Positions 1 through 9,295 of a DNA stretch of 35,006 bases are shown here, piece by piece. Origin of the DNA: Bacillota bacterium (GTDB lineage Bacteria > Bacillota > Clostridia > Peptostreptococcales > Anaerovoracaceae); assembly GCA_023415235.1 (NCBI GenBank), contig JAEZLP010000028.1:1-35006 (forward strand), written 5' to 3'. A program made the translations under genes and the position numbers. The notes under the pieces were generated by a model. It saw nothing but the letters and a program-made list of their open reading frames with translations. It ran no database searches and was not told where the DNA came from. The number at the start of each line of letters is the position of its first letter. Positions within the stretch are counted from its first letter, which is position 1.

Positions 1-1404
1 GGCGGCAGCGGCTCCGGCAAGACCCGCTTTTACGCCAAGCCCAACGTCATGCAGGCCAACACCAGCATGGTGGTTCTCGATCCCAAGGGCGAAATCCTGC
101 GGGACACCGGACGCCTGCTCAAAGCAAGGGGCTACGATGTGCGGATACTGGACCTCATCAACATGGAGCGCAGCCACTGCTATAACCCGTTCGTGTACCT
201 TATTTCCGACAACGATGTGCAGAAGCTGGTGACGAATCTTTTTAAGGCCACCACGCCCAAAGGCGCGCAGACTCAGGACCCGTTTTGGGATACGGCGGCA
301 AGTATGCTGCTGCTGGCGCTCATCTTCTACCTGCTATATGAAGCGCCGGAGGAAGAACAGAATTTCTCGATGGTCATGGAGATGCTGCGCGCCGGCGAGG
401 TGCGCGAGGACAACGACGAATACCAATCCCCGCTGGATGAGCTGTTTAACCGTCTGGAGATGCGGGAGCCGGAGCATATCGCGCTCAAATACTACCGCGA
501 CTACCACAGCGGCAGCGCTAAGACATTAAAGTCCATCCAGATCACGCTGGCGTCCCGGCTGGAAAAGTTCAACCTGTACAGTCTGGCGGCGCTGACCGCT
601 GCGGACGAGCTGGACCTATTCTCTATCGGGGAGAAAAAGGCGGCGCTCTTTGCCCTGATACCCGACAACGACTCCAGCTTCAACTTTCTGGTGTCCATCC
701 TTTATACACAGCTTTTCCAGCAGCTATTCCACTGTGCCGACCATAAGCACGGCGGGAGCCTGCCGGTGCATGTGCATTTTGTAATGGACGAGTTCGCGAA
801 TGTGAGCCTGCCGGACGACTTTGAAAAAATCCTGTCCGTCATGCGGTCCCGCAACGTGTCGGTGTCCATCATCCTGCAAAACATCGCGCAGCTCAAGGCA
901 CTCTTTGAAAAGCAATGGGAAAGCATTATGGGCAACTGTGATGAATTTCTCTATTTGGGCGGCAACGAAACCTCTACACACAAGCTCATCAGCGAATCGC
1001 TCCTGGGCAAGTCCACCATTGACACCAACACCTATGGCAAGAGCACAGGCCGCAGCGGGAACTATTCGACCAATTACCAGATTACCGGGCGCGAGCTGCT
1101 GACCCCGGATGAGGTACGTATGCTGGACAACCGCTACGCGCTTTTGTTTGTGCGCGGCGAACGTCCCGTTATGGATGAAAAGTACGATATTCTCCGGCAT
1201 CCCCATGTTTCCTACACCACGGACGGTGGCAAAGAAGTGTACCGGCACGGCGAAGTAACCCAGGCGGTAGCGTCCCTTGCGTTTGTAAAGCCTACGGGCG
1301 ATATGCCCAGGCTGGAGCCGCTTGCGTCCGGGGAGATCACCTTCGAGCTTTTGTCCGAGGAGGACATGCAGGCGCTATTCCAATCCAAAAAACAGGAGGC
1401 TTGA
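1..1404 (+). CDS. VirD4/TraG-type coupling ATPase (5' end outside window)
   Basis: Type IV coupling protein of a conjugative element: an ATPase that brings the relaxase-DNA complex to the secretion channel at the inner face of the membrane. The reading frame is open from base 1, beginning with a Walker A motif (GGSGSGKT), so the usual N-terminal membrane segments lie upstream of the window and an internal ATG at 49 is not the start. Walker B is seen as HFVMDEFANV near base 778, followed by the family's typical segment with SVSIILQNIAQLK. The C-terminus is complete. It is the first of a tight same-strand run (Maff2-like, TrbL-like, PrgI, VirB4), which is the standard order of Tn1549-like ICEs. 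The identification rests on motifs plus context; only the exact subfamily name is uncertain. Confidence 0.93.
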   Translation, partial: GGSGSGKTRFYAKPNVMQANTSMVVLDPKGEILRDTGRLLKARGYDVRILDLINMERSHCYNPFVYLISDNDVQKLVTNLFKATTPKGAQTQDPFWDTAASMLLLALIFYLLYEAPEEEQNFSMVMEMLRAGEVREDNDEYQSPLDELFNRLEMREPEHIALKYYRDYHSGSAKTLKSIQITLASRLEKFNLYSLAALTAADELDLFSIGEKKAALFALIPDNDSSFNFLVSILYTQLFQQLFHCADHKHGGSLPVHVHFVMDEFANVSLPDDFEKILSVMRSRNVSVSIILQNIAQLKALFEKQWESIMGNCDEFLYLGGNETSTHKLISESLLGKSTIDTNTYGKSTGRSGNYSTNYQITGRELLTPDEVRMLDNRYALLFVRGERPVMDEKYDILRHPHVSYTTDGGKEVYRHGEVTQAVASLAFVKPTGDMPRLEPLASGEITFELLSEEDMQALFQSKKQEA

Positions 1405-1408
1405 TACC

Positions 1409-1741
1409 ATGAAAAACAAGAATACTCAAAAGTTGCCCATGGGCAAGGGGCTTCGCAAGACCCTTGCCGGTTACGCCGCGCTGGTGCTGATGCTGACCGT
1501 GTTCAGCACCACGGCTTTTGCCGCTGGAGACGACCCCATACAGGTGGTCAATAACCTTTCCGACTTCATATTCGGGCTCATCCGCGCGATAGGGCTCATA
1601 CTGCTGGGCTTCGGCATTGTGCAGATCGGGCTTTCGCTCAAATCCCACGATCCGAGCCAGAGGGCCAACGGGTTCCTTACGCTGGCAGGAGGCGTCATTA
1701 TTACCTTTGTCAAGGAGATACTGACCCTCATTACGGGCTGA
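1409..1741 (+). CDS. Maff2/TrbC-like small membrane protein
   Basis: A 110-residue protein with a positively charged N-terminus, a signal-like hydrophobic stretch ending in AFAA (about residues 20-38), and two further hydrophobic helices (about 50-70 and 88-108) separated by a short loop containing KSHDPSQRANG. This is the arrangement of Maff2-family mobile-element proteins and of VirB2/TrbC-type pilin-like components. The start is ATG 1409, supported by AGGAGG at 1394-1399, four bases after the coupling protein's stop; a longer frame from 1322 would overlap that gene. Probable role is a membrane or pilus-like part of the mating channel. The family is recognised from size, topology and position, not from catalytic residues. 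Confidence 0.8.
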   Translation: MKNKNTQKLPMGKGLRKTLAGYAALVLMLTVFSTTAFAAGDDPIQVVNNLSDFIFGLIRAIGLILLGFGIVQIGLSLKSHDPSQRANGFLTLAGGVIITFVKEILTLITG

Positions 1742-1811
1742 ATCCGGTGTCCGGCAAGGGGCGGGCACTGAAACCGGCCCGCCCCGATTCTTTCCGAGGG
1801 AGGTATGTTGA

Positions 1812-2642
1812 TTGAACTGGATTGTAGAAAATCTGCAAAACGCACTGGACACATGGAACGGCAAACTCTCCGAGATATGGCAGCTTCTCACCCAAAGCCC
1901 CGAAGCCTTTAAGGGCGGCGGCATCTGGAACGTCATCGTGGACATCCACGGCGCTGTGCGGGCCATTGGCCTGGCCCTTTTGGTGCTGTTCTTCGTCGTG
2001 GGCGTTGTGAAAACCTGCGGCAGCTTTGCCGAGGTGAAAAAGCCCGAGCACGCCGTCAAGCTGTTTATCCGCTTCGTACTGGCTAAGGCCGCAATCACCT
2101 ATGGCCTGGAGCTGATGATGGCTCTCTTTAGTATCGTACAGGGCATAATCAGCACCATCATGAACGCGGCGGGCTTCGGCGCGGTAAGTGATATGGTGCT
2201 GCCCGACAGCATCGTGACGGCGATTGAGAACGTGGACTTTTTCAACAGCATCCCGCTTTGGGCGGTGACGCTGCTGGGCGGGCTGTTCATTACGGTGCTG
2301 TCCTTCATTATGATTATGTCGGTGTATGGCCGCTTTTTTAAGCTATATCTCTACACCGCCATTGCGCCAGTGCCGCTGGCGGCCTTCGCGGGAGAACCGA
2401 GCCAGAGCGTGGGCAAGGCGTTCATCAAGAGCTACGCCGCCGTCTGTCTGGAGGGCGCGATCATCGTGCTGGCCTGCATTATTTTCTCTGTGTTTGCCGC
2501 GTCGCCGCCCGCTGTAGACCCGAACGCAGCGGCGGTCACGCAGGTGTGGAGCTACGTGGGCGAGCTGATTTTCAATATGCTCGTACTCGTCGGCACCGTG
2601 AAGATGGCTGACCGTGTTGTGCGTGAGATGATGGGCCTGTGA
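1812..2642 (+). CDS. TrbL/VirB6-like polytopic conjugation protein
   Basis: A 276-residue integral membrane protein with about six hydrophobic segments (around residues 45-70, 85-120, 140-175, 180-200, 210-232 and 250-268). It matches the TrbL/VirB6-like channel component that follows the Maff2-like gene in Tn1549-type ICEs and is expected to form part of the DNA translocation pore. The start is TTG at 1812, about eight bases after GAGGGAGGT; the ATG at 1805 is in another frame that closes quickly. The 70 bp upstream hold no gene. Sequence motifs in this family are weak, so the call leans on topology and gene order. Confidence 0.8.
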   Translation: MNWIVENLQNALDTWNGKLSEIWQLLTQSPEAFKGGGIWNVIVDIHGAVRAIGLALLVLFFVVGVVKTCGSFAEVKKPEHAVKLFIRFVLAKAAITYGLELMMALFSIVQGIISTIMNAAGFGAVSDMVLPDSIVTAIENVDFFNSIPLWAVTLLGGLFITVLSFIMIMSVYGRFFKLYLYTAIAPVPLAAFAGEPSQSVGKAFIKSYAAVCLEGAIIVLACIIFSVFAASPPAVDPNAAAVTQVWSYVGELIFNMLVLVGTVKMADRVVREMMGL

Positions 2643-2653
2643 GGTGAACGTGC

Positions 2654-2866
2654 ATGAAACAGAATGTGAGGATATATCGGCGGTTTCGGGGTTATACCGT
2701 GCAGGATTGCGCCTGCATGTATTGCCGGTTTTACGCCGGGAAGCGGCGGGGCTGCCGGCTTGAAGCCTGCTGCTGTCTTGAGGAAAAGCTGCGCGCAGCG
2801 CAGCAGGAAGTTTTGTTACCAAACAAAGGAGGTAAAAATCATGAGCAAACCCATTTCATCCGGTGA
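2654..2866 (+). CDS. Small cysteine-rich ICE protein
   Basis: A 70-residue protein with a dense cysteine pattern in its middle (CACMYC, then RGC, then EACCC), suggesting metal binding or disulfides. It begins at ATG 2654 after an AGGTG ribosome site, 11 bases beyond the TrbL-like stop, and its end overlaps the start of the next gene by 26 bases in another frame. I believe similar short Cys-rich proteins occur at this position in related ICEs, but I know no function for them. The low-complexity C-terminus lies over the next gene's ribosome site. Confidence 0.6.
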   Translation: MKQNVRIYRRFRGYTVQDCACMYCRFYAGKRRGCRLEACCCLEEKLRAAQQEVLLPNKGGKNHEQTHFIR

Positions 2867-3419
2867 TCCGCAGGCTCTGGAAAAGCTGACCGGAAAGCTG
2901 GACGCCTGCCGGAAAGCGCAGGAGCATATGAAGGCGGTCAACGCTTATTTCAGAAAACACGGCACCTGTCAGGGCTTTCCGGATATGCCGGAGGCTACCG
3001 CCGCCAAGCTGGACGTGCGGGTACAAAACGCCTATTCGTGGGATAAGCAACCCTTTCCGTCGTATGAGCTGTCAAACAACAACGCGGAGATCAAACGGCT
3101 GCAAAAGCGTATCGAGGAAATCTCCCACAACCGCGAGGTGGGCTTTGTGGGCTGGCAGTTTGATGGGGGAGAGGTGGTCATCAACACCGAGCTGAACCGT
3201 TTACAGCTCATGTTTGACGAGCGGCCCACCAAAGAGCAATGTGGCGTTTTGAAGCATAAGGGCTTCCATTGGTCGCCTACGGAGAGCGCATGGCAGCGCC
3301 AGCTCAATGACAACGCCATCTATGCCCTGAACTATGTGGATTTTGTCAAGCCGCTGGACGGGAAAAGGCCGACCGAGCTGCAGCCTAAAGCGCCTGCGAA
3401 GGACACCGGGGCACGGTAA
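2841..3419 (+). CDS. Conserved ICE protein of unknown function
   Basis: A 192-residue soluble protein. The start ATG 2841 is set by AAAGGAGG at 2825-2832; a frame opening at 2760 exists but has no ribosome site. The middle is helical and charged (NNAEIKRLQKRIEE), followed by FVGWQFDGGEVVINTELNRL and a C-terminal segment with GFHWSPTESAWQRQL. Phrases of this last type recur in proteins of phages and conjugative elements, often at the end of larger DNA-processing or anti-restriction proteins, so this may be a stand-alone version of that module. No catalytic residues can be assigned. It lies in the tra operon between the Cys-rich gene and prgI. Confidence 0.7.
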   Translation: MSKPISSGDPQALEKLTGKLDACRKAQEHMKAVNAYFRKHGTCQGFPDMPEATAAKLDVRVQNAYSWDKQPFPSYELSNNNAEIKRLQKRIEEISHNREVGFVGWQFDGGEVVINTELNRLQLMFDERPTKEQCGVLKHKGFHWSPTESAWQRQLNDNAIYALNYVDFVKPLDGKRPTELQPKAPAKDTGAR

Positions 3420-3444
3420 AAAATCTATCTGGAGGTGAACCCTA

Positions 3445-3906
3445 TTGGAAGTCAAAATCAACCGGGAGATTCGGGCGTATACCGAATCCATGTTCTTTGG
3501 ACTGTCGCTGAGGCAGTTCTTTTTTTCTGTCTGTGCCTGCGGCGTGGCCGTGGCGCTGTACTTTGTCATCCGTCCATATTTCGGCATGGAAACCGTGAGC
3601 TGGATGTGCATCGTCAGCGTTGCGCCCTTTGCCGCCATGGGCTTTATCAGCTACCACGGCATGACGGCGGAGCAGTTCGTGTGGGCCTGGATCAAATCCG
3701 AGTTTCTCATGCCCAAACGCCTGATTTTCCAGCCTGTCAACGTCTATCACCAAGCCTTAAAGGGTGTTATTGAGAAAAAAGGGCTCCCACGTAGCTTGCC
3801 GCGAGGGAAAAGAATCGGAGCGGACCTGTTTGCGCGCTTGCGTGGAAACACAAAAAGCGCAGTATGCGACGACGTGAAGGAGGAAATGAAGCGACATGGC
3901 CATTAA
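3445..3906 (+). CDS. prgI: PrgI family conjugation protein
   Basis: A 153-residue protein. It opens with the typical PrgI start (VKINREIRAYTESMFFGLSLRQ), followed by two hydrophobic helices (about residues 25-45 and 50-70) and a cytoplasmic tail. PrgI-family proteins are inner-membrane components of Gram-positive mating channels and usually sit just before the VirB4 ATPase, as here. The start is TTG 3445 after GGAGGTG at 3431-3437. Its 3' end overlaps virB4 by 11 bases, which suggests translational coupling. The tail after about residue 110 is basic and less conserved. Confidence 0.9.
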   Translation: MEVKINREIRAYTESMFFGLSLRQFFFSVCACGVAVALYFVIRPYFGMETVSWMCIVSVAPFAAMGFISYHGMTAEQFVWAWIKSEFLMPKRLIFQPVNVYHQALKGVIEKKGLPRSLPRGKRIGADLFARLRGNTKSAVCDDVKEEMKRHGH

Positions 3907-6223
3907 AACACTGAGAAACCTGTTTCAACAGGACAAGGAAAGGTTCATCGTTCCGAAAAGCGTTCAGCAGGCCATCCCCATTTCGTGCATTTGGGAGGAT
4001 GGCATTTTTCTTGTTGGCCGCAATAAGTACGCCAGGACCTTCAAGTTTACCGATATCAACTATGCCGTGGCCTCCCGCGAGGACAAGGAGGCTATGTTTC
4101 TGGAGTACAGCGAGCTATTAAACTCCTTTGACAGCGGCGCAACCACCAAAATCACCATTGCCAACCGCAGGCTCAACAAAGCGGATTTTGAAAAGGCGAT
4201 CCTGATCCCTTTCAAAGAGGATGGACTGGACCTCTACCGTAAGGAATATAACAAAATGCTCATGGACAAAGCCACCGGCGCGAACAGCATGGTTCAGGAA
4301 AAATATGTGACCATCTCGGTGTGCAAAAAGAACATTGAGGAAGCGAAAAACTATTTCGCCCGCGTGGGCGCTGACCTCATCGCCCACTTCATGCGGCTGG
4401 GTTCCCGCTGCACTGAGATGGACGCCACCGAGAAGTTGAGGGCGTTGCACGACTTCTACCGCACGGGCGAGGAAACCAGCTTTCGCTTTGAGCTTTCCGA
4501 AACCATGCGTAAAGGCCACGATTTCCGAGATTTTATCTGCCCGGATACCCTTGAGTTTGAAGCGGACCACTTCAGGATGGGCAACCGCTACGGGCGGGTG
4601 TTGTTCCTGCGGGAATACGCTTCCTATATTAAGGACGATATGGTGACTGAGCTGACCGATCTGAACCGCAATCTCATGCTGAGTATCGACGTGATCCCCG
4701 TGCCCACGGACGAGGCGGTGCGCGAGGTGGAAAACCGCTTGCTGGGAGTTGAGACGAATATCACCAACTGGCAAAGAAAACAGAACCAGAACAACAACTT
4801 TTCAGCCGTGATACCGTATGATATGGAATTGCAGCGCAAGGAGAGCAAGGAGTTTTTGGACGACCTCACCACCCGCGACCAGCGCATGATGTTCGGCGTG
4901 CTCACGCTTGTGCATACCGCCGACAGCTTAGAGCAGCTTGACGCGGATACCGAAGCGCTTTTGACCACAGCTCGCAAGCACCTATGCCAGTTCGCCACGC
5001 TCAAATACCAGCAGATGGACGGGCTGAACACGGCGCTGCCTATCGGCCTGAGAAAAATTAACGCACTACGGACGCTGACCACCGAAAGCCTGGCGGTGCT
5101 CATTCCGTTCCGGGTACAGGAAATCATGGACACGGGTGGTGTGTATTTTGGTGAGAACGCCATCTCCCATAACCTCATCATGTGCAATAAGGCAAAGCTC
5201 CTAAACGCCAATGCCTTTTTGCTGGGCGTTCCCGGCAGCGGCAAATCATTCTCTGCCAAGGAACTGATCGCTTTCCTTGCCCTTGCCACCGACGATGATA
5301 TTCTGATCTGCGATCCCGAGCGCGAATACGCTTCTCTGGTGCGCGCCATGGGCGGCGAGGTCATCCGCATTGCGGCGGGCAGCGACGACCACATCAACGC
5401 GCTCGATATGGTGGAGGGCTACGGCGACGGCGGCAATCCGGTCATCGACAAATCCGAGTTCGTGCTCTCCCTGTTTGAACAATTGGATAAGGGCGGTATG
5501 GGACCGAAGCAGAAAAGCATCATCGACCGCTGCGTGGAGAACGTCTACAGGGCATTCAAACAAAGTGGCGATATGCCTACGCTGGTCACGCTGCGCGAGG
5601 AATTGTTGGCGCAGAGTGAGAAGGAAGCCGCCGACCTTGCGCTGTCCCTGGAGCTGTTTACCTCCGGTAGCCTCAACGCCTTCGCGTACCCGACCAATGT
5701 GGACGTGAACAACCGCATGATCGTGTACGACATCATGGACCTCGGAAAACAGCTTAAAACCATGGGACTACTGGTCATAACCGACGCCATGCTCAACCGC
5801 GTGACGGAAAACTGGGCGGCGGGAAAACGCACGCACATCTTCATCGACGAGTTCCACGTGGTCTTTGAAAACGAGCACAGCGGCTCCTTCTTCAATTCCG
5901 CGTGGCGCAGGTTCAGAAAAAGAAACGCATATCCCACGGCCATTACACAAAATGTGGAATACATTCTGGATTCCGTGCTGGCCAGCACCATGCTTTCCAA
6001 CTCCGAGTTCATCGTCATGCTCAACCAGGCGGCGAGTGACCGCGAAAAACTTTCCAAGCTGCTGAGCATTTCCAGTGAGCAGCTGAGCTATATCACCAAC
6101 GCGGACGCGGGCTGCGGCCTGATTAAATACGGCAGCGCTCTTGTCCCGTTTATTAACAGATTCCCACGCCAAACCCGGCTGTATAAGCTGATGACGACCA
6201 AGCCTGGTGAAGAAACCCTGTAG
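3896..6223 (+). CDS. virB4: VirB4/TraE-type conjugation ATPase
   Basis: A 775-residue ATPase that powers assembly and function of the type IV secretion channel at the cytoplasmic membrane. The N-terminal half is the VirB4 accessory domain; the C-terminal half is the P-loop motor with Walker A GVPGSGKS near residue 443-450 and Walker B HIFIDEFHVVF near residue 645, plus the later ITQNVEYIL segment. The length is normal for the family. It begins at ATG 3896 inside the end of prgI. No frameshift or missing motif is visible, so the motor part of the conjugation system looks intact even though other ICE functions are missing from the window. Confidence 0.96.
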   Translation: MAIKTLRNLFQQDKERFIVPKSVQQAIPISCIWEDGIFLVGRNKYARTFKFTDINYAVASREDKEAMFLEYSELLNSFDSGATTKITIANRRLNKADFEKAILIPFKEDGLDLYRKEYNKMLMDKATGANSMVQEKYVTISVCKKNIEEAKNYFARVGADLIAHFMRLGSRCTEMDATEKLRALHDFYRTGEETSFRFELSETMRKGHDFRDFICPDTLEFEADHFRMGNRYGRVLFLREYASYIKDDMVTELTDLNRNLMLSIDVIPVPTDEAVREVENRLLGVETNITNWQRKQNQNNNFSAVIPYDMELQRKESKEFLDDLTTRDQRMMFGVLTLVHTADSLEQLDADTEALLTTARKHLCQFATLKYQQMDGLNTALPIGLRKINALRTLTTESLAVLIPFRVQEIMDTGGVYFGENAISHNLIMCNKAKLLNANAFLLGVPGSGKSFSAKELIAFLALATDDDILICDPEREYASLVRAMGGEVIRIAAGSDDHINALDMVEGYGDGGNPVIDKSEFVLSLFEQLDKGGMGPKQKSIIDRCVENVYRAFKQSGDMPTLVTLREELLAQSEKEAADLALSLELFTSGSLNAFAYPTNVDVNNRMIVYDIMDLGKQLKTMGLLVITDAMLNRVTENWAAGKRTHIFIDEFHVVFENEHSGSFFNSAWRRFRKRNAYPTAITQNVEYILDSVLASTMLSNSEFIVMLNQAASDREKLSKLLSISSEQLSYITNADAGCGLIKYGSALVPFINRFPRQTRLYKLMTTKPGEETL

Positions 6224-6313
6224 GCTTGATCCCTTGATACGGGCGGATTGCCGGAGCAGTCCGCCCTATTCTGGTATAGCGGGCTTGTGATAGCTTTCCA
6301 GGGAGGTGAGCTT

Positions 6314-8176
6314 TTGAGTAAAACCATAAAGACCCACGAAATCAAGCGGGACATTCGCGCACTGGATAAGGCCGGGATTGCCACGGAGCGCATGAAGGAT
6401 GCCTTTATTCGCACAAAAGATGGAACCGAACGGGCCCAGCAGAACGGACGGGAGCATGCTTCTCCTGCCGAGTACGCCGAGGAAAAGATAGAAGAGAAGG
6501 CTGATAACACCATATATGGAGCCGTCCATCAGGTGAAAAAGCAGGGAGGCAGGGCGGCGAGAAAGATAAAGGACGCGCGGCACCGCGCTGCAGACGCGAA
6601 ACAGGCGGCGGATTTTACGCATGATACGGCGGACGGCGTTCGCCGTCCCTCCGGCCCCATCAAAAAGCAGGCTTCTGACATGCCAAAAGAGCAGATGAAA
6701 CAGCACGCGCAGGAGAATATGCGCCGCTCCAGCGCCCGTGCTCGGCAATCGGCGGAGCGCACCGTCAAAACCGCGCCGCGGACCGAAAGGACGATTAAGC
6801 AATCCGCACGCTCTGCGGGAAATACCGTCAAAGCTACCGCCAAGGGTACGGTTAAAACGGCGGGGAAATCCATCAAGACGGCGCAGAGAACGGCCAGGAC
6901 CACCATAAAGACCACACAGCAGGCAGCGAAGCTGGCGCAGAAAAGTGCCCAGACCGCCGCGAAAGCGGCCAGAGCAGCCGCACAAGGCGCGCGTGTTGCC
7001 GCAAAGACAGCGGCTGCGGTGGCGAAGGCGGTGGTTAAGGCGACGATTGCCTTTGTCAAAATGACGATTGCCGCCGTCAAGGGGGTGATTGCGGCCATTG
7101 CGGCGGGCGGCTGGGTGGCTGTGGTCGTCGTTCTGGTGATTGCTCTGGTCGGTCTTTTACTTGGCTCCGTGTTCGGTATCTTTTTTTCCAATGAAACGGA
7201 TGGCCAATCCATGTCCGAAGCGGTCAGGGAGATCAGCGCTGGGTTTCAGTCCGCGATTGACGCAAAGATTGAGCAGCTCAAAACTGGCGGCGACTACGAC
7301 GAGGTGCAAATCATTTACGAGGGGGACTGCGACGGAGACAGTGCCAATGTAAACAACTGGAGCGACGTGCTGGCCGTGTACGCAGTCCTTCTCAATACCG
7401 ACGCGGGGGCGGGGAACGAGGTAGTGACCATCACGCCGGAAAAGTTGGAAAAGCTCAAGTCGTATTTTGATGATATGAACCAGGTGGCATACAGCACGGA
7501 GGTGCAGTCCGAAACGCATACCGAGAGAAACGACGAGGGCGAGGAGGAAACCATCACCACGACCACGCTTATCATCCGTATTCGATTCACCAGCCTGTCC
7601 TACGAGGAAGCGGCAGACTTCTACCATATGAGTGAAGAGCAACGTGAGCTTTTAGACGAGCTGATGCAGCCTGAGTACGCCGCGCTGTTTGCCTCTATCA
7701 CCGGCGTGGACGTGTGGGACGGCGCAGACATGACGGAGATTGTGTCTGGCCTACCTGTTGGAACGACGGGGGCGGAGGTGGTCAAAGCCGGGCTGACCAA
7801 GGTGGGATGCCCGTATGTATGGGGCGCGAGCGGCCCGAACAAGTTTGACTGTTCCGGGTTCGCCTATTGGTGCCTCAGCCAGACAAGTTCACCCTTGGGT
7901 GCGTCGCGCACCAACGCGGCAGGGCAGGCCAAGTGGTGCTACAATAACGGCTGTATGGTAGGCCGGAGCGAGCTTCAGCCTGGCGACTTGGTGTTCTGGC
8001 AGAACCTTGGCTGCAAGGGCTGCGGCAGGTGGAAAGAGATCCATCACGTCGGTATCTACGTGAGCAACGGCAAGGTCATGGAGGCCAGCAGTTCAAGGGG
8101 GCGCGTACTGGTGCGCGATCTGTGGGAAAGCGCAAACTATCCCATTTGGGGCTTCGGGCGACCATATACAGAATAA
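6314..8176 (+). CDS. Membrane-anchored NlpC/P60 peptidoglycan hydrolase of the ICE
   Basis: A 620-residue protein. The N-terminal third (about 1-250) is very rich in Lys, Ala, Arg and Thr with near-repeats such as RTARTTIKTTQQAAK. One transmembrane helix follows (about 258-290), then a linker domain (about 295-480), and a C-terminal NlpC/P60 domain (about 490-620). The catalytic Cys is in FDCSGFAYWC (near residue 513) and the His in HHVGIYV (near 578). It probably cuts peptide stems in the cell wall so the mating channel can cross. The start is TTG 6314, eight bases after GGGAGGTG; an upstream in-frame ATG at 6248 has no ribosome site. It is the last gene of the left module and a strong hairpin follows. 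Confidence 0.92.
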   Translation: MSKTIKTHEIKRDIRALDKAGIATERMKDAFIRTKDGTERAQQNGREHASPAEYAEEKIEEKADNTIYGAVHQVKKQGGRAARKIKDARHRAADAKQAADFTHDTADGVRRPSGPIKKQASDMPKEQMKQHAQENMRRSSARARQSAERTVKTAPRTERTIKQSARSAGNTVKATAKGTVKTAGKSIKTAQRTARTTIKTTQQAAKLAQKSAQTAAKAARAAAQGARVAAKTAAAVAKAVVKATIAFVKMTIAAVKGVIAAIAAGGWVAVVVVLVIALVGLLLGSVFGIFFSNETDGQSMSEAVREISAGFQSAIDAKIEQLKTGGDYDEVQIIYEGDCDGDSANVNNWSDVLAVYAVLLNTDAGAGNEVVTITPEKLEKLKSYFDDMNQVAYSTEVQSETHTERNDEGEEETITTTTLIIRIRFTSLSYEEAADFYHMSEEQRELLDELMQPEYAALFASITGVDVWDGADMTEIVSGLPVGTTGAEVVKAGLTKVGCPYVWGASGPNKFDCSGFAYWCLSQTSSPLGASRTNAAGQAKWCYNNGCMVGRSELQPGDLVFWQNLGCKGCGRWKEIHHVGIYVSNGKVMEASSSRGRVLVRDLWESANYPIWGFGRPYTE

Positions 8177-8181
8177 AGGGT

Positions 8182-8245
8182 ACGGCAAAAAGGAAGGCTG
8201 GGTGTGAAATCGCCCAACCTTCCTGTGCCGTTGCCGTATTTCCTT
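8182..8245 (+). terminator. Terminator after the conjugation module
   Basis: A long GC-rich hairpin: ACGGCA then AGGAAGG..TGGG on the left arm and CCCA..CCTTCCT then TGCCGT on the right arm (8182-8231), with a T-rich stretch downstream. It lies just after the NlpC/P60 gene and would end the tra transcript. Confidence 0.75.
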
Positions 8246-9213
8246 TGTTTTTGCTGTTGAATTATCCAGACCCATTAATTCGGTTGTTTTCCTCGTTTTG
8301 AGAAAAGTGAAATCGCGTCCAGTATGCGTAGGGCTGTTATGAAGTTTAGCACTCTGCTAATTTTTCGTTACATCGTATCGGATGAAATATATCATCACAA
8401 TGTCCAATAAGCGGCTAACATTGGGTTTTTTAGGTGTTTCGGCCACCGAACTTGCGATTCCCATTCATCTTTTGCTTCCTGAATTCTTGCAAGCCAATTG
8501 TAGTGATGAGAGATATAACTGAAACGCCTTGTACAGCATTGCGGATGAATTCAACAATATCTAGATTGTTGGGTTTAATGGGTAAGATTTATGAATAAAA
8601 TACTGAATTTATTGTGGCTGTTCTGTTTGTTTGGATTTGTCGTTATTTTTTACAACCTTGAGGAAAAGGCCTGAAGACAATGAACCGCCTTTTTCGTGTG
8701 GGCGGCTCACAATGCACACTACTAACATAATCCCAGGCAAACCTAACAAGTCCCTTAAGAAGTGCCCTTTCGTCATCTCAAGAAAGCTCCTGAAAAATCC
8801 CCGTTCACGGCTATTTACATGCTGCTTAAAGAGCAGTCCACGTTGCTAATCATCCTGAACTGAAAGTTGGTATGATCAGGCTGGATATCAAGGCCTTTGG
8901 AAAGCATTTATGAAAAGGAGGACCAAAAATGAAGGTGTGGCTGGGATTGCGCATGATGAAAAGGAAAAGCAGCTTTCAAAATGAGAATAACTCAGTTCAA
9001 GTAAAAAATATCTGACTCGGTGAAGATCATTAGTTCTTTTGTCGCATAAAACCAGATTATAAATCGTTCACAATTTGTCTATTAGTGATTACAACAGGTG
9101 TGCTTTTTTATTTGATGATCTTTGACGTCTATTATTATATTCTAGTATATGTATATTTTCTTTGTTCGCTATTAGCCATTTGATCATTCTATTGCTGAAT
9201 AGGTTAGTGGTCT
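8246..9213. other. Long gene-poor stretch at the left cargo boundary
   Basis: About 970 bp with no confident gene, where base composition drops from the GC-rich ICE core to AT-rich cargo. It holds two tiny frames: 8591-8674 (27 residues, one hydrophobic helix, no good ribosome site) and 8930-9016 (28 basic residues after a good AAGGAGG). Neither resembles anything I know; the second may be the front of a deleted gene. The stretch also carries a leader element shared with other cargo genes, listed separately. In other ICEs of this type more transfer genes follow NlpC/P60, so this may be an insertion or deletion scar. Confidence 0.5.
9078..9151 (+). repeat. Cargo leader element, copy 1, with possible promoter
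   Basis: Begins with a TCTATTnnTGATTACAACA motif that recurs at 9888 and, slightly changed, at 21749. Similarity with the 9888 copy continues for about 75 bp. Here it contains TTGACG (9122-9127) and, 18 bases on, TATATG (9146-9151), a plausible sigma-A promoter. It lies about 140 bp upstream of the broken hydrolase copy. The motif may be an operator for one of the PocR regulators, which is inference. Confidence 0.5.
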
Positions 9214-9295
9214 ATTGCTGGGAGGTGGATAACACAGATTTTTGGTATTTTCTTTTATATTCATGGTATCAATAAAAAAGGAGAAATGAAAAATG
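9214..9295 (+). repeat. Hydrolase start-region repeat, copy 1
   Basis: An approximately 80 bp leader ending in the ribosome site and start of the broken hydrolase gene. It closely matches 12491-12572, sharing GGGAGGTGG, GTATTTTCTTTT, ATGGTATCAATAAAAAAGGA and the following start. This shows that the leader of a hydrolase gene was duplicated with, or separately from, its coding region. Confidence 0.75.

Noticed and set aside
724..1248. Minus-strand frame of 174 codons inside the coupling protein gene
   Set aside because: Shadow of the VirD4 gene, which has clear motifs on the plus strand.
8631..8849. 72-codon frame after the tra operon
   Set aside because: No ribosome site and no recognisable protein features.
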